A stretch of 64,000 bases of DNA from Hyposmocoma kahamanoa (taxonomy: Eukaryota > Arthropoda > Insecta > Lepidoptera > Cosmopterigidae): contig NW_020655550.1 in assembly GCF_003589595.1 (NCBI RefSeq), positions 340,889-404,888 on the forward strand. Direction: 5' to 3'. This document shows, in pieces, positions 11,437-23,792 of the stretch. The position numbers and the translations under genes are program-made. The notes under the pieces were generated by a model, which saw only the letters and a list, made by a program, of their open reading frames with translations, ran no database searches and was not told the DNA's origin. The stretch's first letter is position 1. Each line of letters begins with the position of its first letter.

Positions 11437-14400
11437 GATTATTGAGTATGCTGTAAATGTTTGATTTCTTATTTCAATGAAATAGTTTAGGGGAACTATA
11501 TTAAAGTATAGTTCTCATTTGCAATTTCTATCCGCTTTTCAAGTTATATTACAATTGAAAAGTAATTTAAAATGAATGCGCATAATAACAATTATGTTGT
11601 TTGTTTAAATAACAATCTTTGTTGTTCACGTTAGGAAATATTATCATAACTTTCATACTTGTACTAGTAAATGTATACAATTCGAAATTACACTTGATAA
11701 ACATAAAATTAACAGATTACAATCGATCGCAACAAATTTTATTCGAAAGTTTCAAGCAATTAATGTTTATTATAACAACCATACAGGTAATTCAGGATGT
11801 GACGCAAAATAATAACGAAGATTAATTTTCCCGTGTTCAAATTACTATTTCATTCATATCTTCTCATTTAGTAACCATTTGCCAACTTTTTATTCCCATT
11901 ATAATAATTATATTATAATAAATATTGACTTTGCAGGCAGGTTGACGATCGCAGTAAAACTGCAATATTGCTCAGGGAAGTACTGAAGTCCTCGGGTATG
12001 TCTAAGTGACCAAGAGCTTTATAGTCGCTATTAGTCAATATTCATTTATTTATAGAGGCCTACTCAATTTACAATTTCTATATAAAGTTGGCATGGCTGT
12101 TACTAAAAGAGAGGATAAGAATGTGCTTTATATCATAGCGGTGGTATAGAATATTAGCCAAATTTTAGCCATTGACAAAATGATGTAGTCTTTTTCATAA
12201 TTGAAAATTACACGGCAGGCAGTCTTTTAGTTGCTGTTACAAAATCTTTTTACCAATCCAATGTAATTAAAAGTTACTTAAAATCAACAACTGTAAATGA
12301 GCTACCATTGACTAATTAGCCTATATATAGTTAGTTCAGTAACGGTTAAGAGTAGATAAAAGCCTTAATAAATAATGACAATTCATGACACATTCATGTT
12401 AGTAACGTAATAAAATAGCAGGAAATGGGCATAGAGGACGTGAATCATGAAATTAAACTGAATAAAATAATAGCAATAAGAAGGTTATCTACAGAAGGTC
12501 TAACAGAAACTTGTTACTACATATCACTTAACCGTGTAGTAATCAAAATAGTTAAATAGAACAAAGATTATCAGCTATAATGATAATCAAGGTCTTGTTT
12601 ATCGCGTTAACGAAGTATGAATATTTCTGACAATTACTAGGAAATACTCTAACTAGGAATTACTTTACAGACCCATTATTTAAAAATAATAGTTAAAAGA
12701 GATTATACAAATTGACGGTTAAATTACATGGTGTACAAATAGCATTGAAGCAACATCTGTGCGGGGACATTATTTCGATACCAGTAATGACATGAACAGA
12801 TGGATCAACACCGCGTAACAGAATAATATGCAACCCCTAGTGCGCCACAAAGGACGGAAGTGAAAATAAATTTAATTTATTACCACTCTGTAAGGAATTT
12901 TAGAATCGCGCGTGAATATTATAAAGGTTTGACCTATAACACAACTCTAGATAGCGAATTTATCGCCAGTGAAAGCAGAAACTGTGAATAGGTCCCGTCA
13001 ACTCAATTAAAGTTAATCGAGAAGATTAGGTTATAGTAGAGACTAGTCCAGGTAAAGGTCAGTGAAACAGACCGTGTCACTGTGTCGAGTACAGGCAACA
13101 ACATTGAATAACACAGAATTCTAAGAATTCTAAGAATTCTTTAAAATTGAATAACACAAATGTTTATGTAAGTACAGGCATAACAAATGTACTGATCATC
13201 AAATTTGGAAAATTTTTGGTAAATCCTAATTACTCCGAATGTATCAGTCAAAATTAGATTTTCAGATTGCAAGAAATATAATAAGGTTTTTATTAGACAA
13301 TAACTTGAAATATACAGGTATGGTCACAGGTATAATACAATCTTAAATACTAGAAACTAAAACTACGATTAAATTATATAAATAAAATTGGGTCCACGCG
13401 GCAAGATGCTACCAAGAGATGTAACCAAAACTATTGTTTCCAGATGATAATGTAAGGCTTCCTGTCCGAAATAAACACCCTTTAGTTTGTGTCGCCTTGG
13501 GGGTGAGACAAACGAATGAAATATTCTTATTATTTATTATACGCATTTCAGACTATAAGGTGCTCGCTAGTTTCTTCTAGTATTTAGAAAGGAAACTTTG
13601 CAAAGTTCGTATTGTTTGGATAATTTTAAATAAAATTCCCCGATTTTTGTTTTTTATTATTATTTTGTAACTTTATGCCTATATTTAAAGAATTTGTTGC
13701 AATCGATCGGGGTTTATTGTGCTTTTCTATTGTCATTGTCACTTACATAAAAGAATGCGTGAATTCCATGCCAACAGTTCTTAAAAAAACCTAAGACGAA
13801 ATTATCAAACGAAATTAGCTAGTGCGTTACAAACACATGGCTCTCTAGGTTACTAGTTAAGTAAAATGTAGTAAAACGTAATCGGAAAACAAGGCACCAG
13901 CGCCGGCGCAAACGCAGCTGCGCAAATGCACCCCAAGGTTATACCACTTGTGACAAAGCCTATGCAATAAGTATTATAGAAAGAATAAACTTCGTAAGGA
14001 GTGCTTTCATATAATGTGTTCGCTCTCAAATTTAAAAGTCTAATGAATAAGAGGCTGAAATCAACAATTTTAATGGAAATCTACAATTTGAGGGTTAGGG
14101 TAACAGTACAGAGGATCAATAAGCATATAATAATTAATCACAGGCACCCCAACCGGTTCTATAATACCGACTAATAATTTGCAACCACTTGGTGATCGGT
14201 TCCGTCGTTTGGAGCGTATTCAGGAAGGGACCGTTTATAACAGCGAAACACGATTAAAATAGATATAGGAAATACCTGAAACAACCGTGAGACATTCTGA
14301 TAATCTTGTAAACGACTTTCGACCTACTTTGAAGGATTTCATGGGAAAAAATATGTGGAAAACAGTGTGACTTCACACATTTTTTTTTCATTAACGTGAT

Positions 14401-14594
14401 TTTTTTTTAAGTCTAGTTGAGATGAGAGACCGATTTACGCAACAACGAACGGGATATTGATAGAAGCTTCGGTGACTATAATATGCGGTGTGAAGCTGTT
14501 AACGATCCTTACTCGAAACAAATATCAATGAATTAAGAAGAAATGTAATTATTTTTTCTTACTTTAGAATGTTTGACCGACAAAATTGTTGAGT
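11437..14594. other. AT-rich stretch with a small tandem repeat
   Basis: No gene or transposon family was recognised. The notable item is at 13103-13158, annotated separately. Confidence 0.45.
13103..13158. repeat. GAATTCTAA tandem flanked by a 13-bp direct repeat
   Basis: Nearly three copies of the 9-bp unit GAATTCTAA (13116-13140) lie between two identical copies of ATTGAATAACACA (13103-13115 and 13146-13158). This looks like a small slippage duplication. Confidence 0.85.
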
Positions 14595-14598
14595 TATG

Positions 14599-14830
14599 AC
14601 CATTGACTTACAAATAAATGGACGACAGGTCTAATACAAAAACCACGAAAAAAATGTCCCAAGTCAACCTATTCGAAATTTAAATTGTTATGTCATCGCA
14701 GTATCGCGCTGTCCGTAGAACAAATGAAGACTAAAGCGGAGTGTCGCGCTCTGTATACGATTTTAGCGCCTTACAAGTGCGGACACTTTTTAGCGCGGAC
14801 CCGACGTCCATATAATTGTAAGTCAATGGT
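14599..14830. mobile_element. 232-bp MITE with long terminal inverted repeats
   Basis: The left end reads ACCATTGACTTACAAATAAA, and the reverse complement of the right end reads ACCATTGACTTACAATTATA; similarity continues through ATGGACG and GGTC, giving arms of about 36 bp. TATG is present on both sides (14595-14598 and 14831-14834). Because TTATGACC also occurs at both junctions, an 8-bp duplication of the hAT kind cannot be excluded. No coding capacity; superfamily undecided. Confidence 0.85.
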
Positions 14831-14834
14831 TATG

Positions 14835-15831
14835 ACCCAATAAAATTATAACTGTCAGTTGAAAACAAGCGAACACAATATTCTCATATAGAAAATAATA
14901 ACTTTACACCTTAAGCTTACTTTAAACCGTTTTAATATCGACGTCGTTGAAAAATTGCGAATCCGTACGTCAGTCTTTCAAGTCAGCTCATACAAACGAT
15001 GTGATATAAAAACGATTTAATCACAGATTCGGCAAAGTACTCGGAACGAATTTGCCTCTTAGAGCAGGTTAGAAAAATCAAGAATGAATGGTCTATAATT
15101 ATTATTCTTAGAAGCAGCTCACAAAAGCTGTTAGAAATAGGCTACACTCCCAGTTAATATTTAAGTTCTTTTACTATGAACCTAGTATCTACTTATAATA
15201 ACGCTTTGTTTAACATTAGATCACTTAGGTAATCAAATCAAACTTCATTTTTAAGAAAACTTAAGTAACTTTATATTTATGTAACTTAATATGGTTGTAT
15301 GTTAAAGGTAGTCTTAGGTAATGTTATAGAATTTAAAATAGGTTCAATCTTAAGCTACGTAGATTTGTATTAAGCTATGTACTCGTATTCCTACTGTACA
15401 GTACACATAAAGTTAGTACCTATAAAGCAAGAATACGACCGTCAATTAATATGTAGTTTATTACATTGCACATTATGAATATGTAACAGGAAAAGTGACA
15501 TAGAAAATGGTAGCTTGTGTTGCTGACGCAATAAAATCGCGGATATCAAACAAAAAATATAGACGCTCGTGTCAGAGAAAATATTTTCTTATTAACATAA
15601 GGCCATTTTTTTAGATCCCTGGCCGTAATGGAGGTCGTTGACGCTACACTGCTAATACTGTAAGCAGAAAAACAAAATGGCCGCGATAAATCGATTACGT
15701 CAGCGGTTGTTATGGTCATTTTGAAGAGGTACCATGAAACTTCTACTCCGTCGTACATTATTTTTACGCAGACTGTCAAGATTCAATTACAACGTAACAC
15801 CAACAGTACAAGGTCCTTATGTTTAGGGTAA
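14835..15831. other. AT-rich stretch, nothing recognised
   Basis: No repeat or exon identified. Confidence 0.45.
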
Positions 15832-16310
15832 TAATCTCAGTACAGAGTACTAAAAAAACCGACCTCAAAAGTACGTGGGATTACGTGTATTTGCCAAGTT
15901 TTATTGAAATATCCCCTAGTTCGCCACTATAAAGAACTTGACACAGGAAATAATAAAAACCGGTTCTCACTCCCTTTCTTTCTCTCTACTCAAAGTATAT
16001 TGAGAGAGAAACACGCCTTGAATTGGAGAATGGCAAAACCAACCATTAAAATAATTGCTCCTTAAGTAAAATTTAGGCGCTATTTATAGAAATGAATCTT
16101 CATGCGTGAACAGCCACCCTTAGAGGTGGTTGATTTTCTTCGAAATGATATGGGACCGCTATAGAGGTACCTTCTTTCCAACAAAAAAGAATCATCAAAA
16201 TCAAAATCGGTTCACAAATTTTTTTATATTTATTAGTTATCGCGTAACATACATAAAAAACATACAGTCGAATATAGAACCCCTCCTTTTTTTGAAGTCG
16301 GTTAAAAATG
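15832..16310 (+). repeat. Short repeat family B, full-length copy
   Basis: About 480 bp. It opens with TAATCTCAGTACAGAGTAC and AACCGACCTCAAAAG, and closes with CTCCTTTTTTTGAAGTCGGTT and AAAAATG. The inner ends are short inverted repeats (AACCGACxTCAAAA against TTTTGAAGTCGGTT). Internal landmarks are TTGCCAAGTTTTATTGAAAT, CCTTAAGTAAAATTTAGGCG, AAAAAGAATCATCAAAATC and TCGCGTAACATAC. A second nearly full copy lies on the other strand at 25443-25874. No coding capacity. This type of sequence is very common in lepidopteran genomes. Confidence 0.88.
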
Positions 16311-19300
16311 AAGATGACACAATACAGTTTCTTTTAAGAAGTTTTGCCTACTCCGATCGCGTATTTGTAAAGTTCATATTTGTTTAAAAAGCAGTTCATT
16401 TCCGTATTTGCAACACTAAGAACTTCCATGGCGTATATTTGCATTGCCAGTGTTATTCTGAAAAAAGCGTGTTGTTGGTAATAAAATCGTGGGAAGTGGC
16501 TCATGTTACATCAACTGAGCGTTAACATGTCGGTAGTCAATATCAAATTTCTTATGGAGAACAAAAACTTAACGTGTAATTTTTTCTTCAAAATCAAACC
16601 CGTTTATTTTATATCGACTTCCACTGCCTCTTGTGTACATACTGTCTTAAGGGTTCTCCACCACCTTTTACATAAAACCTTAAAATATCAATTATTCTAA
16701 TGAACATACCTACGGACAAGACCGCTTTCTCAGTTGACTGTATATTTTTTATCTTGATAAACTGGCCAATACAATTAGGAATTGCGAAGCTTTCACAAAT
16801 TGTTGGGCACTTCAAGTTTGCATTATTTGAGCATTGATATTGATATTAATTAATTGCACATGTCTTTACCAGTTGATATAATAGATATAACGAGTCAGTT
16901 CATCGATTTTCCGGTTCCAAGACCATTCGGTCTTGGAATACATACAGAACTGGTGTTTGGTGTTTGTAATTAAAAGTAAAGCTTGATAAGATCCAACTAT
17001 TCAAGTTTAAAAGTAGTCCACAGTGGACGTGTTCTTGGTTTTTTACATGCCTTTTGAGAACACTGGCTATACCGAAGTCCTCCGGGTCTAGCTTGTTATA
17101 AAAAACTAGTTACGCATACGAAAACCTCAAGTTCCAACTAGGTGTTGCAGATAACTTTCGCTGTAAACATTTTATCATTGTACTAAAAAAAGTTTCAATA
17201 TATTTAATGGGCCATTACTCTACTACTCGCGAATATTCTCGCAGGTGTTCTCTATATTACTAGACGTATGAAGATAGCAATCTTCAAATAATCCGTTGAT
17301 AGTCATGGTTGGGAATATTTACACATGATGATTCCTTGATAAGTAATCAAGGAGAAAACAGTATTAATATTTAATCGATATATCGATAATCCTCATCCCA
17401 CCGCGTGTACACATTTCATACCACTTTCGTCTCGCTTGTATTATAAGATTTTTCAATTTTGATCAAATAAACTGGACCGCGTCTTTTTGCAAATTTTTGC
17501 GAATTATTAACTTGTAAAAATTACCGTCTTGCAAATTGGCGCATGTTACTCTTATTTCCAATTAATCTGACAGACAGCCGTCAGTTCTGTGAGCCTTGCT
17601 TACGATCCACACCCGCAAATTATATATTGTGCAATATAAAAGAAGCACCACTAATACCTATCGCCAAATTGTAAGATTGTGGAGAGCATTACGTAACCAA
17701 CGGCAAGTTATAGAACATTATACTTTGCACTCATATTGTGGATCGCGTGAAGGTTACGTTTATGGCTTGAATGGGTTTTGTTTTTGTTTCTTCGCGCAGG
17801 ATGTTGATATGATTACATACGTGATTTTGTCTTTCGTCTTAACGTAACGAAACTTAATAATTTACAATATAATAGGCGCACATTAAATCTTTATTAGTAT
17901 GTTGCATAATGCTGAATTGGTGAAAAAAATATAGATACAAACGTACAGAACACATCATAGAGACATCTGAGAGTGTTGTTGACTGTCATAGCAAAAGCAA
18001 AGGTAATAAAGTGAGACAAGCATTTGTTAAAATTAAAAGATGTCAAATAACGTCCCAATGCAGCGATAGCCATCGTTAGTGAACAAAGTAATTTGATTAA
18101 AAGTGAAGTAATGGCAGTAGTGTAGCTATAAAGATTAAAATCAGTGTTCTTGTCAGAGTGGTTAATGTCAGGAAAGTATGCTCGCTGAAGCATGTACATA
18201 GGTCCGGTGGTCTTTATACATCAATCTCACACCGTCTCGATTTCGCTATTACAAGTTAAGTACCAGAAATCAATTAAGATATAGCTATGAAGTATTTAAA
18301 TAGTAGGTAATCATCTATTTTTGTAGAGACTGCACTGAACCTTGTTTCTATCTTCAAGAAAGGATATGGTGAATAGTAAAGAGTTTAACGTATTATGTTG
18401 TTTATAACGAAGTTCATTGTGGTATAAAGTTTATGTACTTTGGATTTTCAAGCACTATTTTTCATATGTCATGTTTCATGTAGCTACTATGTCCGTCCCA
18501 CTCGTCCCCCTTTTAATGCGTCAATCTCGGCTCCAATGGTCACTTTCTCTCAATGTTCTTGTGCAAATTGGCCTTACGAGTACGACCGCTCGGAGCTTCG
18601 TTTAGGAAAATTTTAGTAGGTTAACATTATAATTCATTAAAGTAAATAATTATAATAACAGATTGTGCCATTTCATCTAAGGTGGTGGCGCCAGTGACCG
18701 ACAAGCACCACTGTTCTTCTTTCTTGTTCTGTTCAAATATCTTTTTTTAAATTAATTTCTAATAAGATTTAGGACAAAATTTTCTGTCTCAGTAACACTT
18801 ATTGGTAAGTGTCAATTACTGAGTGTTCATTATTGGTGAGTGTCGATTACTGGTTAATTAATTAGTGAATTTTCGGTGTTCGTTACTGAAGATTTAGAGA
18901 AATTCTAGTTTAGTTTTTTTTTTTATAATAGCTTTTTTATGAAACACACTACAGCGTAATCTTTCTTGGGGTTTCTATCTGTCAAATAAACTAATCACTA
19001 TTGATATATATTACGTTTAAAAACAAAAAAGTTACTTCAAATTTAAAAGATCATCAGCGCAAATCACCCTTTCTAGAAATAGACTCGAATTTTCGATAAT
19101 CCATGCCTGTATATGCATTTAACTATATTTGAAATTGTTTTAGATTTGATAAGAACTTATTTTAAATAGTTAATTTCATTTTATTCATTACAATAGGAAA
19201 GAAGCCTCTACATATGTGTGTTGAACAATGCAAGTAGACGACGTGATAAGGACAAATAAATGTCACAGCCAATACAACTTAAACGTAACGTCAGAGGTAA

Positions 19301-20604
19301 AATGCAGAACAAATAAGGCCATAAGTTAATAAGGTGTAGAAAGACGTGCATCCGCTGTTACAGCAGGTGCCAGAGCACCTTGCGCAACCAGAGCCAAGAT
19401 TCTCGGGACAAAAAAGGAAGCACGCCCAAAGGCTTTCGGCATCTGTTGCCTAAGATTTAACATTAAAGTTTAGTAAAACGAACACTTCGTGATCAGACGG
19501 TTGTGCAAATTGTGAGGTATCGACGAACGAATGGAACAATACATTTCTGATCTTGGAGCTAAATAAATTGTAAATAAGTCCAAAGAAAACATTGATTGCG
19601 TGATGCTTACTGCTGCCCGTAACAACTGAATGATGAAGATTGATGACCGTAATTCAACTTACAATAGTCAATAATTAACACTACCGAAGGTCGAGTTTCC
19701 CAGCCGTTTAACCTCAATATATCTGTAAATTAATAACTATATCATTCATAAAAAATACAGCTTTTGTTTCGAAATATGTGCCACCATACAAAAAGAAAAC
19801 GATGTCGATACAAAATCACGGTCACTCGTTATGACCTTCCTACTACTAACAACACAAAAGATTATTTTGTTTAAATGCTCACGCTCACGCAAGATGCAAG
19901 AAAAAATCCACTCATAAATAAATCTAGTGCAACACAATAAAGTTAAAAGTACAAAAACAGAGGGTTAGATTTAAGTTATAAGATTGTAATAATATTATAC
20001 ATGATATCGAAGACTTCAAACCACAATCATTAAATGAATTGTAAATAATATTTACCTAATTAGCATATTGATGCGAAGCGGAAACATTTCTATGAAAGAA
20101 AATGTAAAATAAAGTCCGTAAGTCGTCCGTAAATAAAAAGTTTTAACAAAATAAAAAATGTTCTACTTGCCATACAGATAGGGACAAAAACGAAAAGTGG
20201 TCACATTTTTGACGACTGCCATCAAAGGCAATTATTTATTGTATACTTAAATAACAGATTAGAAAGTAAGTTCAAAAAGCAAGCATTATTGTAGATTATA
20301 ATCTAAATAGAAGAACAATGCGATATCAAGAGATGGTTAGCACTAAAACTTTCACAAGCGCGATTGTCACCACGAAATTGTAAATTTAATAGAAGTCCTC
20401 GTGATCCCACGCTGTCATATTCTTCTCAATGATGAAATTATTATGACATTAGGCATAAACTACTCACTCTTACCAAAACTACCAACACAAATTTTCTTTA
20501 AAGACTGGTGCTACTTTGACCACGAAAATATACAAGATATAGAAACAATATCATCATTATCAACCCCCGCACACTTTTCAGCCGGAAGCGGGTTTTAAGT
20601 TATA
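16311..20604. other. Mostly unassigned AT-rich DNA
   Basis: Small items only: a hairpin CCTTGAT/ATCAAGG near 17334-17352, an ATCGATATATCGAT palindrome near 17373-17386, and a degenerate tandem of TGAGTGTCGATTACTGG-like units at about 18797-18890. Open frames of 60-100 codons here carry no family motif. Confidence 0.45.
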
Positions 20605-20645
20605 GTCCACCATCCTGCACCAATGTGGACTGGGGATCCATCATC
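20605..20645. repeat. Possible LINE-associated fragment
   Basis: AGTCCACCATCCTGCACCAA followed by TGTGGACTGGGGAT resembles a block, of the AGTCCACCACGCTGG type, that recurs in lepidopteran genomes. The match is from recall and short, so confidence is low. Confidence 0.3.
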
Positions 20646-20962
20646 AAAAATGAATATCTAATCTAATCTTTCCCCGACATACTATTTTCGTCACTTTCGT
20701 TTCCTTTAAATTAAAGTAAGTGATTGCAATATATCGAATTACACATGATTCTAACAGACTTAGCGACTCAGGCTGTTTCGGTAGGAAACAAACTCGGCAA
20801 ACGAACTCAAAGTACAAAAAAAGTTAGCTCCGCTTTCGTTGGGTAACGAACACACACCGCGATCTCTTCAACGACAACTGAAACGCCTATGGAACGTAAC
20901 ATAGAAGTCCTCGTATAGGTAATATGAGCGAATAATATCAGCCTAAACATAAGGTAGGTAGC

Positions 20963-21278
20963 ATTTAGTAGCAGTAAAGCCATTGTGAAAGAGTTCGTCC
21001 AGAGAAGTACTGCCACCTTACCTATTTCTGCCGCCAGGCAGTAATGTCAGCATTACTGTGTTCCGGTTTTGAAGGGTAAAGGTGCTGGTGAAATTACAGG
21101 CACATGGGACTTGTCAACTCACGTCTCGGGGTGACGAGCGCAGTTGCAGTGCCACTCAGAGCTTTAAATCGCAAATTAGAGCTCTGAGTGGCACTGCAAC
21201 TGTTATGGATGGGTGTGTAGGTAGTTTATCACCAGGCGCACGACTTGTGCGTCGCGTCACTTGATATTATAAAAAAAG
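20963..21278 (+). repeat. Short repeat family A, full length, with perfect hairpin
   Basis: Runs from TTTAGTAGCAGTAAAGC to CACTTGATATTATAAAAAAA. It contains CAGTAATGTCAGCATTACTG (a small hairpin) and a perfect 23-bp stem, CAGTTGCAGTGCCACTCAGA at 21141 onward pairing with 21180-21202, loop 21164-21179. Unlike the other copies, the left arm and loop here are the exact reverse complement of the right half, described as a finding. A family B copy follows about 105 bp downstream. Confidence 0.9.
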
Positions 21279-21383
21279 GAAGCGACTGTGCACTGCTGAG
21301 GAGGTCATCGCATTTGGCTGATTTCCATCATCAGATCGGCTCTAGGTCACCATAACATGTATTTCAATTGAATTTACAATCTA

Positions 21384-21646
21384 TGTATGTGCCAAGTTTT
21401 ATTGAAATAGTGGATGAGATTCAATACACGGGATTCATCCCCTAATGTTTCACCGATAAAGTTGGAATATCTTCTTCAAATTTGAATGGGACTACCGAGG
21501 CGCCGTTTCAACAAAAAAGAATCATCGAAACCAGTTCGCAAATGTATAATCTTTAATCGCAAATGTATAATAATATGAGTAATCGCGTAACATATACATA
21601 AAAAAATACAGTCGAAATCAGCACCTCCTTTTTTGAAATCGGTTAA
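21384..21646 (+). repeat. Short repeat family B, internally deleted copy
   Basis: Retains GTGCCAAGTTTTATTGAAAT at the left, CAAAAAAGAATCATCGAAAC and ATCGCGTAACATATACAT in the middle, and CTCCTTTTTTGAAATCGGTT at the right. The outer left end and the roughly 180-bp central block seen at 15832-16310 are missing. ATCGCAAATGTATAAT is partly duplicated near 21540-21570. Confidence 0.82.
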
Positions 21647-23792
21647 CAAATGCAATAAAAAATCCACCTAAATAGTCTATATCATAATATGACATAATAT
21701 TTACGATGGTAATATAACATTTGCGCAATGTTGTTGCAATTATGTGAATGTTCATTGTTGTCAAAGAAATGAAGTGTATTTAACGCAACAGTAACACAAT
21801 ATAATGTGTATTATTTAAGTAACCAAAATATTTTTTAATAAACATTTTATTGTCGTAGTACCCAGAGGAAATGAAAAACATATGAATTAATGTTTATCAA
21901 GCTTCATACGCGGTTTTAAATTACTAATTACCCGAGACAATGTAGTAAAAATAAACAAAATTAATATTAAATTGTGAGACTTATAAAAATGCTACATAAT
22001 TTTTGTTACATCAATAATAATAACAAGTGTTGAAACAGAACCCTCGTTCTGTGTCGTTAAAGTTCACAAAATTTCATCAAGGGCTACATACATCTTCCGA
22101 ATTTCGCACCGCTCTCAAAGGTCAAATATTACGGCACCGCTAATACAGCAAAGGAGAAAGGTTAAGCACATACATGATATTAATCGAAGAAGTGTTTACA
22201 AGAGGTGGTGAAAAAAATCAATTCATCATAAGGTACGTGTGTACGTACCAATCAATCAATTACACGTTACAACTAATCGTGTGCCATTCAAAAGTAAGTG
22301 ATTTCTAGAGAAAGTGGCCACGTAAGATCAAATCTATAGAAGCGATACCAACCACAATTTTTCACTTTACGGGTGCTAATGAGAAGTCTTTTGACGTTTC
22401 AATACGTGAAGGTTAGAGTTCAAGTGTGCGATTGTTTCATGTATACTCGAATAGACAAGTCATATCGTTAGTAAAACCAGCACTTCTAATACCTTGTCTT
22501 AATACGCACTCACTCATATGTAAGAATTTGCAAAGATTAAATTTTAAAAAGTAAGCTATGAAACATTTAGTATTATGACTATGACGCAGCGATAAATATC
22601 TTGCCGAACAGCTTAAAATGAATTAAACCCTTCCATTTCAATATAACAATCGGCAAGTGTATCGACAGGCTCATAAATTGTGAAAGGTGTTATCAGGCTC
22701 GACATGGAGTTTCCTCCATGACTGTCGCCGGTTGTAAACAAAGCGCTTTCGAATATCGGGCGAGAACATGATCGATCGCCGACATCACTTAGATTGCACC
22801 GTATAGCTGTATACTCTGTCGTTTATCTGACATTGCGCAAGAGCAGCAGAATGACAACATTCGTTCTTATATGATTGTAACAGTCACTGATAAACAATTT
22901 AACTTTAGATTAGATTTATCGTATTTTTCGATCACATTGATATTTCATAACCAGACAATAGAATGGAAACAAAGACACAATGTATTTTCGCCACCCCCTA
23001 AGGCGTTATGGCTTCTCTGTAAATTACGAAACTACGAAACTCTGTGAAACTTCATTAAAGTCCGCGATGATTCTATCCAAATGAATAAAATCTTGTTAAA
23101 ACGCCAATATGATAATGCATTATAACCAAATTGTCGATCCATAGCCGGTTCACTTTCACCCACGCACCAAGCCCAGAACAGCGATGGAAACAGGGAGACT
23201 ATGGGCTACTTTCCAACGTGATAAGTCATAAAGGATGTTCTACAACGTTTTGTGGAAATTGCTACAGCGTATACAAGCTTCTACAATTAACATTACCGAG
23301 GGTTTTCTAGGAAAGCGGCTTTCGAAAGGAATAATCTAATCAGGCACGTTTTGTTGTATATAGAAATAACAAGTATATTTGTATGTTAGTTACTATTTAA
23401 CACGTAGTTTATTGCGAGTCAAAAATATAGATAAATAAAAGCAACCCATATAACAGACGATTGCCATTTAATGTACAAGATTGATATTGCCTATTCTTGA
23501 GTTGTTACTATAATCTCGCGCAATATTTTGTAAGCCCTTCACACCCACTTAGCTAATAAAAGCGTGCATCTTATATTAAAATCCCTCGTAAAAAAATATT
23601 TGGAACATTTCCAGCGACCTTGGTCTCCTTTAAATAAAAAATAGACAACACACGCGGTTTTAATTTACACTATGCCCTCCTTTTGCTAATAAAACATCGG
23701 AGATAATAATTATATCTCGTTTACTATTGGAATAGAGAAATGTTTATCGATTGTTTCTTACATGAGTGGAATTAATACACCACGTCAATATA
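21647..23792. other. Mostly unassigned; small hairpin
   Basis: Contains GGTACGT/ACGTACC around GTGT at about 22233-22250 and CATGGAG/CTCCATG around TTTC at about 22703-22720, within a slightly GC-richer patch (22690-22840). No gene or transposon recognised. Confidence 0.45.
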
